This document shows positions 1 through 7,703 of a stretch of 19,998 nt of DNA, in pieces; the first letter of the stretch is position 1; the number at the start of each line of letters is the position of its first letter. The notes under the pieces are model-generated. The model did not search any database. It was given only the letters and a program-made list of their open reading frames with translations, and was not told the DNA's origin. The DNA lies in NCBI GenBank assembly GCA_021805485.1, contig JAJZFF010000408.1:1-19998 (forward strand), in the 5' to 3' direction. Made by a program: the position numbers and the translations under genes. This DNA comes from Pseudomonadota bacterium (GTDB taxonomy: Bacteria; Pseudomonadota; Alphaproteobacteria; Acetobacterales; Acetobacteraceae).

Positions 1-1
1 C

Positions 2-535
2 CTCGCCGGCACGGTGATGCTGGGGCGCGGCAGCGCCGGGTTCGACCCCGCCGCGCCGGGGCTCGCCCGCTCCGATTTCGCCTATGGCCGGCTGACGCTG
101 ACGCGCAGCACCGCGCTGCCGGCGGGCGCCGTGCTGACCACGGCGTTCTGCGACCAGTTCGGCAGCGGCCTGCTGTTCAATGCCGATCGCGTCAGCCTGG
201 GCGATCTCGCCAGCGCCGATCCGGCCCTCGCGCCGATTTCGCCGGCGAGCCGCGGCGTGCTGGCCGGGCAGCAGGCGGTGTTTCCGCTCGGGGCGGCGGG
301 CGGCCTGCGGATGCTGCGCGGCGGCGTGTTCTGGAATGTCGCGCGCACCGCGCAGCCGGCCGGCGCCGGGATGCCCGGCAGCCGCGCGATGATGACGGCG
401 GCGGGGGTCGAGATGCGCTCGCGGCTGTTCCGCCGGGTGTCGATCGATGCCGATCTCGGCTGGGAACGGCTGAACGCGGGCAACGGGCCGCGCAACCGCC
501 CGTTCGGACGGTTCGCGGTCTCGCTGGTGTTCTGA
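2..535 (+). CDS. Outer-membrane beta-barrel protein, C-terminal part (possibly TpsB/ShlB-like)
   Basis: The reading frame is open from the window's left edge to TGA at 533-535, so the gene begins upstream. The visible ~177 residues show alternating hydrophobic and polar strands and end in FAVSLVF. A terminal phenylalanine preceded by alternating hydrophobics is the classic C-terminal beta-signal recognised by the BAM complex, so insertion in the outer membrane is well supported. The layout (a long strand, a Gln/Phe-containing turn, a short loop before the last strands) resembles the end of two-partner secretion transporters of the ShlB/FhaC family, but I see no diagnostic POTRA domain because the N-terminus is missing. 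Other 16-stranded barrels remain possible. The gene converges on the minus-strand binding-protein gene that ends at 587. Confidence 0.55.
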   Translation, partial: LAGTVMLGRGSAGFDPAAPGLARSDFAYGRLTLTRSTALPAGAVLTTAFCDQFGSGLLFNADRVSLGDLASADPALAPISPASRGVLAGQQAVFPLGAAGGLRMLRGGVFWNVARTAQPAGAGMPGSRAMMTAAGVEMRSRLFRRVSIDADLGWERLNAGNGPRNRPFGRFAVSLVF

Positions 536-561
536 GCCGGCCCCCTGCCCTGCCCGGCCCG

Positions 562-589
562 GCCGCCTCGGGTCAGCCGCCTCGGGTCA
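562..589. repeat. 14-bp perfect tandem duplication at a stop codon
   Basis: The unit GCCGCCTCGGGTCA occurs twice head to tail at 562-575 and 576-589. The last three bases of the second copy are the TGA stop (minus strand) of the binding-protein gene. The first copy therefore repeats the stop region just outside the coding sequence. It probably arose by replication slippage and leaves the protein unchanged. Confidence 0.8.
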
Positions 590-1516
590 GCCGCGCGCGG
601 GAGAGGCGAGTGGCGCGCGCATCCGCTTCAGCCAGGCCGGATGCGCGGCGATCCATGCCGCGGCGACCGGCCCGACGGCCTCGCGCTTGACCTGGATGTC
701 ATACATCATGCGGCTTTCCGCCCTGACCGGCAGGCGGAAGCGGTGCAGCAGGCCGCCGATGGCGGGGCATTGCGCGGCGTAGCCGGCGCGCGTCAGGATC
801 AGGCTTCGCGCCGCCCCCTGGTCGTGGCCGAAGGCGGCGCCGCCGCCGCCGAGGTAGCGGATGCGGTATTCGACGTTCATCGCGTCGGGCTGCCAGCCGA
901 GGAACAGGATCGGCTCGTGGTGGCGGATCTTCGCCGCCAGCGCCCGCAGCATGCCGCCGGCGCCGGCCTGCACGAGGTGGAAGCCGCCGAGGCCGTCGGT
1001 GTTGTGGCGGATCATCGACAGCAGCTGACGGTCGCCGACATTGTCGGGCTCGATGCCATAGATCGTGTGGTCGAGCTGGCCGGCGAACTTGTGGATGTCC
1101 GCGAAGTCCTTCAGGCCGGCGCGGTAGAGATAGGCCGGCACCGCGAGCGTGTGGCGGGCGCCGGAAAGGTCGGTCCCGGCCACGGCGATGCGCTTGCGGG
1201 CGACATCGGAATCCCGGATCGCGGTGACCGATGACATCCAGTTATCGGGCCGCCAGTCCTGCAGGTAGACGTCGAGCCGGCCGTCGGCGAGGCGATGGTA
1301 GATCGTCTTGAGGCGGGCGGGCTCGATCCTCACCTGGTAGCCGAAGGGTGCCACGACGGCGCCGAAGACGGCGTTCTGCACCTGGTTGTCGAGCCATCCG
1401 CCATGGCCGAGGCGGATCGTGCGGCAGGCGGCTGGCGGCTGCGCCCGCGCCGGGGCCGGGGCGATCGCGATGGCGGCGGCGCAAAGGGCGGACAGTCGCA
1501 GGGTTCGTGCAAGCAT
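587..1516 (-). CDS. Glycine betaine/choline-type ABC transporter substrate-binding protein (orphan)
   Basis: This 309-residue periplasmic binding protein belongs to the OpuAC/ProX family, which delivers quaternary amines such as choline or glycine betaine to an ABC importer. An N-terminal signal peptide (hydrophobic residues 8-19, APARA before the likely cut near residue 25) shows export. Family landmarks are HGGWLDNQ (W41), YLQDWRPDNW (W88, W93), TIYGIEPDNVGDR (151-163) and FLGWQPDAMN (W208). The tryptophans match the aromatic cage that holds the quaternary ammonium. Residue 122 is His in the RHTLA segment, where I recall choline binders having an aromatic, so ligand preference may differ. 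The start is ATG at 1516 with GAGGAA just upstream. No permease or ATPase gene adjoins it, so it must use a transporter encoded elsewhere or act as a receptor. Confidence 0.85.
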   Translation of the reverse strand: MLARTLRLSALCAAAIAIAPAPARAQPPAACRTIRLGHGGWLDNQVQNAVFGAVVAPFGYQVRIEPARLKTIYHRLADGRLDVYLQDWRPDNWMSSVTAIRDSDVARKRIAVAGTDLSGARHTLAVPAYLYRAGLKDFADIHKFAGQLDHTIYGIEPDNVGDRQLLSMIRHNTDGLGGFHLVQAGAGGMLRALAAKIRHHEPILFLGWQPDAMNVEYRIRYLGGGGAAFGHDQGAARSLILTRAGYAAQCPAIGGLLHRFRLPVRAESRMMYDIQVKREAVGPVAAAWIAAHPAWLKRMRAPLASPARG

Positions 1517-1779
1517 GGTTTCCTCATCATCAAGCGGGGCGCGGCCCGCCGGTTGCTGCTATCGGCCCGCAGGCGGCCTGCCAAGCGGGCGGGGCGCGCG
1601 ATCACGCAACCGTGCCCGGCGGCGGCGCGAAGGCGGGGGTTGATTCATCTCCGGCAGTTATCAAACCTATTCCCCGATCGCTCTAGGACGATGAATCCGA
1701 CAGGCCTACATCCTGGACATCGCGGATGAGACGGCCCCGTCGTGAGGCCGGGACATCCGGAAAGTTCAGGAGACTGACA

Positions 1780-2004
1780 ATGAAAAAGACCATCATCGCT
1801 TCCGTGGCGGCCGCCGCTCTGCTGGGTGTCTCCGGCATCGCCCATGCCGGCATGGGCATCCCCGACATGCCGGCCCAGCCGATCACCGCGCAGACCCCTC
1901 CCGGCGTGATCGGGCAGGCCTACCCGTCCTTCACCGGGCCGTCGCAGCCGGTGGTGAACGTGCCGTTCGCGCACAAGGTGGTCGGCAACAGCGGCAACGA
2001 ATGA
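1780..2004 (+). CDS. Small exported proline-rich protein, unknown function
   Basis: This is a 74-residue protein. The start at 1780 is chosen because AGGAGA lies 6-7 bases upstream and because MKKTIIASVAAAALLGVSG is a textbook signal peptide, ending AHA and probably cleaved after residue 23. The mature part is only about 51 residues, rich in Pro and Gly with several P-x-x-P-like turns, and has no cysteine, so it is neither a lipoprotein nor disulfide-bonded. I do not recognise a family. A longer frame from 1726 has no ribosome site and would bury the signal peptide. A GC hairpin follows the stop directly, which suggests it is transcribed alone or attenuated before the IalB-like gene. Confidence 0.75.
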   Translation: MKKTIIASVAAAALLGVSGIAHAGMGIPDMPAQPITAQTPPGVIGQAYPSFTGPSQPVVNVPFAHKVVGNSGNE

Positions 2005-2005
2005 T

Positions 2006-2020
2006 CGGGCGCGGCGCCCG
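2006..2020 (+). terminator. Candidate hairpin after the small exported protein
   Basis: CGGGCG and CGCCCG form a 6-bp GC stem with a 3-base CGG loop, starting one base after the TGA at 2002-2004. The sequence that follows (TCACATTTCC) is only weakly T-rich, so this could be a poor intrinsic terminator or a 3-prime stabilising hairpin. Confidence 0.35.
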
Positions 2021-2084
2021 TCACATTTCCGCGCATCACGCGACGTTGCCTTGAGCGGCGTCGCCGTGCTGCGACATCTGGGAC

Positions 2085-2648
2085 ATGAGGACGGAAGCCG
2101 CGATCTGCCTGATCGTCTTGGGGTTCGGAGCGGGTGCTCGCGCCATGGCGGCGGGGCGCCCGCATTTCGTCTCCGAGATCGGACACTGGATGGTGCTCAG
2201 GGACGGCCGGGGACGGCATGAAGTGTGCTACGCGGCGACATATCCGGTCTGGGGCCCCATGAAGGGACGGAGCGGGCGGCGCCTCGTGCTGATCGTGGCG
2301 GAGCATCGCGGCCATGCGGCGGAGACCGCCATCGACGGGCTCGCGGCGGCGCCGGCCGACCCGGCGGTGCGAATCGGCCCGCGGCGGGTCCGCTTCCGCA
2401 CGCGCGGCGCCATCGCCTTCGCGCCGGCGGCAAGGCCGGTCATCCACGATCTGAAGGCGTACAAGCGGGTGTATCTGGGCGTCGATACCGGGCGGCACGG
2501 CGTGGCCACAACGGCCTTCAGCCTCGACGGATTCACCAAGGCCCATGCGCTGAGCAGGAAGATCTGCGCGATCGCGTGGACGGGACGGCCGCTGCGCGGC
2601 GATGCGGACAGCACGGAGACGGGACGGCACCATGCCTCGACCAACTGA
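2085..2648 (+). CDS. IalB-like (invasion associated locus B) periplasmic protein
   Basis: This 187-residue protein has a signal peptide (residues 1-22, cleavage likely after AMAA). Its body resembles the IalB family common in alphaproteobacteria: an early W-x-V segment (HWMVL, about 35-39), a CYAATYP motif with C48, a central beta-rich stretch, then FSLDGFTKAHAL followed by C161 (KICAIAW). The two cysteines are the pair expected to form the family disulfide. IalB proteins are periplasmic or surface-associated; one affects red-cell invasion in Bartonella, but most members have no known role. Assignment rests on motif spacing and is moderate. No strong Shine-Dalgarno precedes the ATG. The tail overlaps the following 46-aa gene by 17 bp. 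Confidence 0.6.
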   Translation: MRTEAAICLIVLGFGAGARAMAAGRPHFVSEIGHWMVLRDGRGRHEVCYAATYPVWGPMKGRSGRRLVLIVAEHRGHAAETAIDGLAAAPADPAVRIGPRRVRFRTRGAIAFAPAARPVIHDLKAYKRVYLGVDTGRHGVATTAFSLDGFTKAHALSRKICAIAWTGRPLRGDADSTETGRHHASTN

Positions 2649-2772
2649 GAGCCGGCGGGATTCGCCGCGGACGCAGCCGCGAAAGGAAGGCGGCGAGCTG
2701 CCGGTATGGGTGTTCGGGCTGGTCCCCCTCGTGGTGGCCGCGCTGATGCTGCTGCTCGCGCTGCGGGTGTAG
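2632..2772 (+). CDS. 46-aa single-span membrane protein
   Basis: The ATG at 2632 opens a 46-codon frame overlapping the end of the IalB-like gene by 17 bp in another frame, ending at TAG 2770-2772. The first ~23 residues are charged and rich in Arg, Lys and Glu (MPRPTESRRDSPRTQPRKEG); residues ~25-45 are a continuous hydrophobic segment (VWVFGLVPLVVAALMLLLAL) ending in Arg-Val. This looks like an N-in single-pass membrane anchor. GGAG about 15 bases upstream is a weak ribosome site, so translational coupling to the upstream gene is likely. No family recognised. The stop codon is shared with the boundary of the hairpin repeat. Confidence 0.55.
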   Translation: MPRPTESRRDSPRTQPRKEGGELPVWVFGLVPLVVAALMLLLALRV

Positions 2773-2875
2773 AGCACGTTCCGATCCCGATGGATCGGAT
2801 GTCGTGCTCTATCTTGTTGATAACCAGAGTATCTTTATCCGATCAGATGACTCCATCTGATCGGATGATGCTCTA
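2770..2875. repeat. 106-bp double-hairpin intergenic repeat bounded by TAGAGCA/TGCTCTA
   Basis: The element starts TAGAGCA (2770-2776) and ends TGCTCTA (2869-2875), a 7-bp terminal inverted repeat. Inside are two strong hairpins. The first (2771-2810) pairs AGAGCACG with CGTGCTCT and TCCGATCC with GGATCGGA around the loop CGAT. The second (2837-2866) is a perfect 13-bp stem, ATCCGATCAGATG with CATCTGATCGGAT, around ACTC. This matches the general form of dispersed AGAGCA-ended palindromic repeats I know from alphaproteobacterial intergenic regions, so it is probably multicopy in the genome. It may also act as the terminator of the preceding envelope genes. Confidence 0.75.
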
Positions 2876-2923
2876 GAGAGGTTTCGGGAGGCGAAGGCGC
2901 CGGAACATACGGGGCGGCTCGGC

Positions 2924-2952
2924 TTGTCTCGTCCCCCGGCGCGCAATAGCAT
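2924..2952 (+). promoter_or_regulatory. Candidate sigma-70-type promoter for the aldolase-kinase operon
   Basis: TTGTCT (2924-2929) and TAGCAT (2947-2952) are separated by exactly 17 bases and each matches the consensus hexamer at four of six positions. They lie about 100 bp before the aldolase-like start, in the only non-coding gap upstream of it that lies outside the repeat. Such matches occur by chance, so this is tentative. Confidence 0.3.
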
Positions 2953-3053
2953 GGCCGACGCCGGTCATTGCCGCGCCGCACCGAGCCGATGCGGCGCAGA
3001 GGGTGGCCGGACGATCGCCGCAACTTGATCCCGGCCAACCAGCAGGAGCCACG

Positions 3054-4040
3054 ATGACCCGCCTCGATGCCAAGCTCGCCCGGATCCGCGCGGGGAAGTA
3101 CCGGCCCAGCGACTTCATCATCGCCGATGCGAAGGACGGCGACATGGGACCGAGCATCACCGCGGCGGGGCCGAAGCGCGAGCGCGACGGCAGCTGGACC
3201 CGCCACCGCACCAGGGCCGAGTTCCTCGACCAGGTCAGGGCGATCGTCGCGCAGGACATCGTCGATATCATGCTCGTCTCGGCCTCCAACCTCGAAGTGC
3301 TGGCGGCGCAGGGCACGTTCGCCGGCAGCGCGGTGAAACCCGCCATCCGCGCGAACGACACGACCGACATCTGGCGGATGCGCGGCGCCACCTATCACCT
3401 TGCGGCGTCGCGTCCGTTCCGCACCGCCGACCTCGCCCAGGCCGCGCGCCTCACCGATCTCGGCCTGTATTCGATGACGTTCTGCAACGATATCGAGACC
3501 GACCTCGCCGCGCTGGACGCGTTCGCCGCGTTCCGCGCCGATGCGCGGGCGGCCGGCTTCACCTATTTCCTCGAAGTGTTCAACCCGAACATCGCCTGCG
3601 GCATCGACCCGGAACAGATCCCCTTCTACGTCAATGACTGCATTCATCGCTGCCTCGCCGGCGTGATGCAGGCGGACCGGCCGCAATTCCTCAAGATCCC
3701 CTATAACGGCCCGAAAGCGCTCGAGGAGCTGGCGTCGTACGATCCGTCGCTGATCGTCGGCGTGCTCGGCGGCAGCGCCGGCACCACGCGCGACACGTTC
3801 GAACTGCTGCACCAGGCGGAACGGTACGGCGCGCGCGTCGCGCTGTTCGGCCGCAAGATCAACCTCGCCGAGGATCCGCTCGCCATCGTGTCGCTGATGC
3901 GCGAGGTCGCCAGCGGCGCGGTCTCGCCGGAGGAGGCGGTGAAGGCCTATCACGGCACGCTGCAGGCACAGGGGATCGCGCCGACGCGCCCGCTCGCCGA
4001 CGACCTGCTGATCACGGAAGCCCCCCTCAGGCAGCACTGA
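3054..4040 (+). CDS. Class I (DhnA/LacD-like) aldolase homologue, TIM barrel
   Basis: This is a 328-residue cytosolic protein. The ATG at 3054 has AGGAG five bases upstream; a GTG at 3003 in the same frame lacks this and is rejected. The second half carries class I aldolase features: FLKIPYNGP with K214 placed like the Schiff-base lysine, then VGVLGGSAG (236-243) and VALFGRKIN (262-270), the paired phosphate-binding glycine turns at the end of DhnA-type fructose-bisphosphate aldolase barrels. The first half (SDFIIADAKDGDMG at 19-32) gives a catalytic-barrel strand. The family is normally 260-330 residues. The substrate is not identifiable, but a PfkB kinase starts 7 bp after the stop, so a phosphorylated sugar produced by that kinase is the natural guess. 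It could instead be a dehydratase-like or non-catalytic barrel homologue. Confidence 0.65.
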   Translation: MTRLDAKLARIRAGKYRPSDFIIADAKDGDMGPSITAAGPKRERDGSWTRHRTRAEFLDQVRAIVAQDIVDIMLVSASNLEVLAAQGTFAGSAVKPAIRANDTTDIWRMRGATYHLAASRPFRTADLAQAARLTDLGLYSMTFCNDIETDLAALDAFAAFRADARAAGFTYFLEVFNPNIACGIDPEQIPFYVNDCIHRCLAGVMQADRPQFLKIPYNGPKALEELASYDPSLIVGVLGGSAGTTRDTFELLHQAERYGARVALFGRKINLAEDPLAIVSLMREVASGAVSPEEAVKAYHGTLQAQGIAPTRPLADDLLITEAPLRQH

Positions 4041-4047
4041 CGCGCCC

Positions 4048-5085
4048 ATGAGCGACATGGCGCGACGTGGCTTCGTCACCGGCGGGACCTGGTGCGTCGA
4101 CCGCAACCGTGTGGTCGAGTTCTGGCCGGGCGAGGACGGCCTCGTCGAAATCCTGGAGGAACAGGCGCGCGGCGGCGGCTCGGCGTGCAACCTCGCCCTC
4201 GGCATCCGGCGGCTCGACGCCGGCATGCCCGTGGAGACCATCGGCGTGGTGGGCGATGACGAAAACGGCCGCCTGCTGCATGCCGCGGCCGCGGCGCACG
4301 GCATCGACGCAACCGGGCTCACCGTCGTCGCGGGTGCGCCGACGCAGTTCACCGACGCCTACACCTCGCGCCGGAGCGGACGGCGGACGCACATCTTCCG
4401 GGCCGGCGCCGCCGATGCGCTCACCCCCGATCATTTCGACTTCGCCGCCACCCGCGGCCGCATCCTGCATCTCGGCCTGCCCGGCATCCACGCGCGGATG
4501 GACGGCGCCTGGGGCGACGCCGCGAACGGCTGGGTCGCGACCCTGCGCAAGGCGCGGCGGGCCGGGCTGCTGACGAATCTCGAACTGTGCAGCGTTCCGG
4601 CCGAACGCCTCGCCGCGCTGGTGCGGCCCTGCCTGCCGGAACTCGATCTGCTGGTGGTCAACGACGTCGAGATCGGCGCGATCGCCGGCATGGCGACATG
4701 CGACCATGGAGAGACCGACACGGCGGCGTGCCTGCGCGCCGCGCGCGCGGTTCTGGCCAGCGGCGCGATGCGGCTCGTGGCCGTGCATTTCCCGCGCGGC
4801 GCCATCGCGGTCGCGCGCGACGGGACGGTTGCCGCGAAGGCGTCGGTCCGCGTGCCGGAGGCGGAGATCGCCGGCGCCAATGGTGCCGGCGACGCGTTCG
4901 CCTCAGGTTTTCTCTACGGTTTTCACGAGGGCTGGGAGACCGCGCGCGCCCTCGCCCTCGCCCACGCCGCGGCGGCCGTCTCGCTGCGCAGCATCGGCAC
5001 GACCGATGCGATCGAGGCCTGGCAGGACTGCCTCGACATCGCCTGCCGGTGGGGATGGCGGGAGGAACTGGCCGGTCTCGGCTGA
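4048..5085 (+). CDS. PfkB-family carbohydrate kinase
   Basis: This 345-residue cytosolic ribokinase-fold sugar kinase transfers phosphate from ATP to a sugar hydroxyl. The first signature region is RGGGSACNLALGIRRL (41-56), the sugar-binding glycine turn. The C-terminal signature is GANGAGDAFASGF, with the anion-hole GAGD at 279-282 and D282 as catalytic base. The three residues before GAGD are Gly-Ala-Asn instead of the usual Asp-Thr-x, a departure from the common pattern. The gene follows the aldolase-like gene by 7 bp with no strong ribosome site, so the two are co-transcribed and probably coupled. Its stop is 4 bp from the stop of the convergent ABC ATPase gene. The sugar cannot be named from sequence. 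Confidence 0.88.
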   Translation: MSDMARRGFVTGGTWCVDRNRVVEFWPGEDGLVEILEEQARGGGSACNLALGIRRLDAGMPVETIGVVGDDENGRLLHAAAAAHGIDATGLTVVAGAPTQFTDAYTSRRSGRRTHIFRAGAADALTPDHFDFAATRGRILHLGLPGIHARMDGAWGDAANGWVATLRKARRAGLLTNLELCSVPAERLAALVRPCLPELDLLVVNDVEIGAIAGMATCDHGETDTAACLRAARAVLASGAMRLVAVHFPRGAIAVARDGTVAAKASVRVPEAEIAGANGAGDAFASGFLYGFHEGWETARALALAHAAAAVSLRSIGTTDAIEAWQDCLDIACRWGWREELAGLG

Positions 5086-5089
5086 TGCT

Positions 5090-5857
5090 CTAGTCGAGGT
5101 GAACCGGGTTCAGCACGCGGCGCAGGAAGCTCTGCGTCCGCGCCTCGCGCGGCGCGCCGATCACCGAGTCCGGCGGCCCCTGCTCGATGATCGTGCCGGC
5201 ATCCATGAACACGACCCGATCGGCCACCTCGCGGGCGAAGGCCATTTCGTGGGTCACGACGATCATCGTCATGCCGGCCTCGGCCAGTTGTCGCATCGCG
5301 GTCAGCACCTCGCCCACCAGTTCGGGATCGAGTGCGGAGGTCGGTTCGTCGAACAGCATCAGCGCCGGCTCCATCGACAGCGCCCGGGCGATCGCCACCC
5401 GCTGCTGCTGGCCGCCGGACAACTGGGCGGGATAGGCGCCGAGCTTGTCGGCGAGGCCGACGCGCTCGAGATTGGCGCGGGCCGTCGCCTCCGCCGCCGC
5501 CCGCGTCAGGCGCAGCACCGTCATCGGCGCGACGATGCAGTTCTCCAGCGCGGTGTGATGCGGAAAGAGGTTGAACTGCTGGAACACCATGCCGATGTGC
5601 CGGCGCGCCGCATCGATGTCGCAATCCGGGTCGAGCAGGTTCTCGCCATTGACCTCGAGCCGGCCCTGCTGCGGCCGTTCGAGCAGGTTGATGCAGCGCA
5701 GCAGCGTCGACTTGCCCGACCCCGACGGGCCGATGATGCACACCACCTCGCCCCGCGCGACGCTGAAATCGATTCCCCTCAGCACATGGTTCTGGCCGAA
5801 TCGCTTGTGCAGCCCTTCGATCTTCACAACCGTCCGGCCTGGATCGACGCCGCTCAT
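5090..5857 (-). CDS. Polar amino acid ABC transporter, ATP-binding protein
   Basis: This 255-residue cytoplasmic ATPase of the GlnQ/HisP type powers amino acid import. Walker A is GPSGSGKS (43-50), Q-loop FQQFNLF (92-98), signature LSGGQQQR (146-153), Walker B LMLFDEP (166-172) with E171, D-loop SALDPE, and the switch histidine sits in VVTHEMAFA near residue 203; all are intact. The start at 5857 is chosen because its ATGA overlaps the permease stop, giving translational coupling; the frame is open further upstream only as a shadow of the permease gene. It is the last gene of a three-gene operon read from 7523 downward. Confidence 0.93.
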   Translation of the reverse strand: MSGVDPGRTVVKIEGLHKRFGQNHVLRGIDFSVARGEVVCIIGPSGSGKSTLLRCINLLERPQQGRLEVNGENLLDPDCDIDAARRHIGMVFQQFNLFPHHTALENCIVAPMTVLRLTRAAAEATARANLERVGLADKLGAYPAQLSGGQQQRVAIARALSMEPALMLFDEPTSALDPELVGEVLTAMRQLAEAGMTMIVVTHEMAFAREVADRVVFMDAGTIIEQGPPDSVIGAPREARTQSFLRRVLNPVHLD

Positions 5858-6678
5858 GCTCCCGTCACCCGCGATACCTCCATCCGCCGCACCAGCATCG
5901 ACAGCGGCAGCGTGATCAGCAGGTAGCCGAGCCCGGCCACCACGAGCGGCGTGATGTTGACGTTGGTATTGGCCGTGGACCGCCCGAATTCCGTCAGATC
6001 GAACTGCCCGGCCGACAGCCCGACCACGAACACCAGCGACGAATCCTTGATGAGCATGATCAGCTCGTTCGTCAGCGGCGGCACCATGAGCCGCAGCGCC
6101 TGCATCAGCACGATCTTGCGCATCGCCTGCGCCGAGGACATGCCGAGCGAGCGCGCCGCCTCGACCTGGCCTTTCGGCACGGCCTGGATGCCGGCGCGCA
6201 TCGTCTCCGCCATGTAGGCGCTGCCGACGACGCCGAGCGCGACCCAGACCGTGCCGTAGGGCGACCACGGGATCGTCAGTCCGGAAAAGGCCAGCGGCAG
6301 CAGCGAAAACGCGATGAACACGACAAGCGAGGGCAGGCCGCGGAAGAATTCGATATAGACCGTCGCCAGCCAGCGATAGGGCGCGACCGGGGACAGCCGC
6401 ATCAGCGCCAGCACGAGGCCGAGCACGAGGCCGAGCACGAACGCGCCGGCCGTATAGAGCGCGGTGTTCAGCAGCGCGTTGGCGAGGCCGTGGAGAATCG
6501 TGAATTCGATCAGCCGCGGCTCGAAGAAGGTCCGCCCGATCTCGCGCCACTTGGCGAACTCGGCCGCCAGCGCGAGAACGATCGCCAGAATGGCGTATTG
6601 CGCCATCCTGGACCGCCTCGCCCGCAGCCGCGGGCTTGCGCGCCGGCGCGCCGCCGGCCGGTCGGCGTCGCCGCTCAT
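5854..6678 (-). CDS. Polar amino acid ABC transporter, permease (HisM/GlnP type)
   Basis: This is a 274-residue inner-membrane permease. After a basic cytoplasmic N-terminus ([13 protein letters not shown]) there are about five membrane spans, including [13 protein letters not shown] and [30 protein letters not shown] is the conserved start of the permease core in this family, and [19 protein letters not shown] is the EAA loop that contacts the ATPase. Only one permease gene is present, so it should work as a homodimer. The start at 6678 is 5 bp after the binding-protein stop; an upstream in-frame start would overlap that gene. Its stop overlaps the ATPase start by 4 bp. Confidence 0.92.
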   Translation of the reverse strand: MSGDADRPAARRRASPRLRARRSRMAQYAILAIVLALAAEFAKWREIGRTFFEPRLIEFTILHGLANALLNTALYTAGAFVLGLVLGLVLALMRLSPVAPYRWLATVYIEFFRGLPSLVVFIAFSLLPLAFSGLTIPWSPYGTVWVALGVVGSAYMAETMRAGIQAVPKGQVEAARSLGMSSAQAMRKIVLMQALRLMVPPLTNELIMLIKDSSLVFVVGLSAGQFDLTEFGRSTANTNVNITPLVVAGLGYLLITLPLSMLVRRMEVSRVTGA

Positions 6679-6683
6679 CCGCC

Positions 6684-7523
6684 TTACTGTTTGACGTCCT
6701 GCGGGATCTGGCCGAACCACGTCTTGAAGATCTTGTTGTATTCGCCGTCGCTCTTGGCCTTGGCGAGGACGGTGTTCAGCACGCCGGCCAGCCGGGTCGC
6801 GTTGGCGCTGTTCTTCTTGAACGCGAATCCGTAGTGCTCGCCGGTATCGAACTCGGCCACCACATGGGTGTCGGGATGCGTCCTGGCGTATTCGTACATC
6901 GGGCCGTTATCGTTGATCGCCGCCGCGACGGCGCCGACGCTGACGGCCGAGGCCTCGGCGATCAGGTCGGGAAAGATGACCGTGGTGTAGCCGAATTTGG
7001 CGGCCCGCTTGTCGGCGTAGATCTGCCCGGTGGTGTTGACCTGCACGCCGAACCGCTTGCCCTTGAGGCTGGCCAGGCCATGCACGCCGGAGCCCTTCTT
7101 GGCCAGGAGGACCTGCGTCGCGTCGAAATACGGATCGGAGAACAGCACCGCCTTGGCGCGTTCCGGCGTGATCGTCTCCGCGCCCATCGCGACATCGCAG
7201 CGATTGGCGGCGAACACCGCGCCGGAGGTCACCTGGTTCCAGTCGATGCTGATGATCCGGGTCTTCACGCCCAGCCGCTTCGCCAGCAGATCCAGCATGT
7301 CGACATCGAAGCCGACGACCTTGCCGTCCTTGTTGATATACTCGAAGGGCTTGTAGGACAGATGGGTGCAGATCGTCAGGTGACCCGGATTGACGAGCTT
7401 GATGCCGTTCGGGACGGCGCCGGACGCCGCCGCCGGCAGCGCCAGCAGGACCGCGGCGCCGGCGGCCGCCAGCCTCGCCCCACGCCGTCTTGCCGACAGT
7501 TTGCTGATTGCCGCACGCAACAT
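6684..7523 (-). CDS. Polar amino acid ABC transporter, substrate-binding protein (SBP_bac_3)
   Basis: This is a 279-residue periplasmic receptor and the first gene of the transporter operon. The start at 7523 has GGGAG about seven bases upstream and opens a signal peptide (basic residues 8-17, hydrophobic 18-32). Family 3 landmarks are [20 protein letters not shown] (57-76), the TITPERAK loop with R122 placed as the ligand alpha-carboxylate-binding arginine, FSDPYF (128-133), and AAINDNGP with D205 placed as the alpha-amino-binding aspartate. Retention of both supports an L-amino acid ligand. Which one is not decidable; the lobe resembles general polar amino acid binders. Confidence 0.92.
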   Translation of the reverse strand: MLRAAISKLSARRRGARLAAAGAAVLLALPAAASGAVPNGIKLVNPGHLTICTHLSYKPFEYINKDGKVVGFDVDMLDLLAKRLGVKTRIISIDWNQVTSGAVFAANRCDVAMGAETITPERAKAVLFSDPYFDATQVLLAKKGSGVHGLASLKGKRFGVQVNTTGQIYADKRAAKFGYTTVIFPDLIAEASAVSVGAVAAAINDNGPMYEYARTHPDTHVVAEFDTGEHYGFAFKKNSANATRLAGVLNTVLAKAKSDGEYNKIFKTWFGQIPQDVKQ

Positions 7524-7703
7524 GTCCGTCTCCCGTTCTTCCTGTGATCGTGTCTTGCTGTTTCGGGTTCGCACCCGTTGATGGCCCTTATGGCGGTTCC
7601 CGCTTCGGCGGTCCATGCATGACCGCAGCATGGCAGGATAGACCGCTCCCGGCCCGGCCGGAAGGGAGGGCCGAGGCCCGGATTGGTGGCGGCCGGCGCC
7701 TTG

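Noticed and set aside
2835..4352. 505-residue minus-strand open frame
   Set aside because: It is antisense to the aldolase-like gene and the start of the kinase gene, and its C-terminal end runs into the hairpin repeat.
5086..5092. TGCTCTA (reverse of the repeat end TAGAGCA) between the kinase and ABC stops
   Set aside because: Only seven bases match and no hairpin partner lies nearby; chance or an old remnant, not annotated as a repeat copy.
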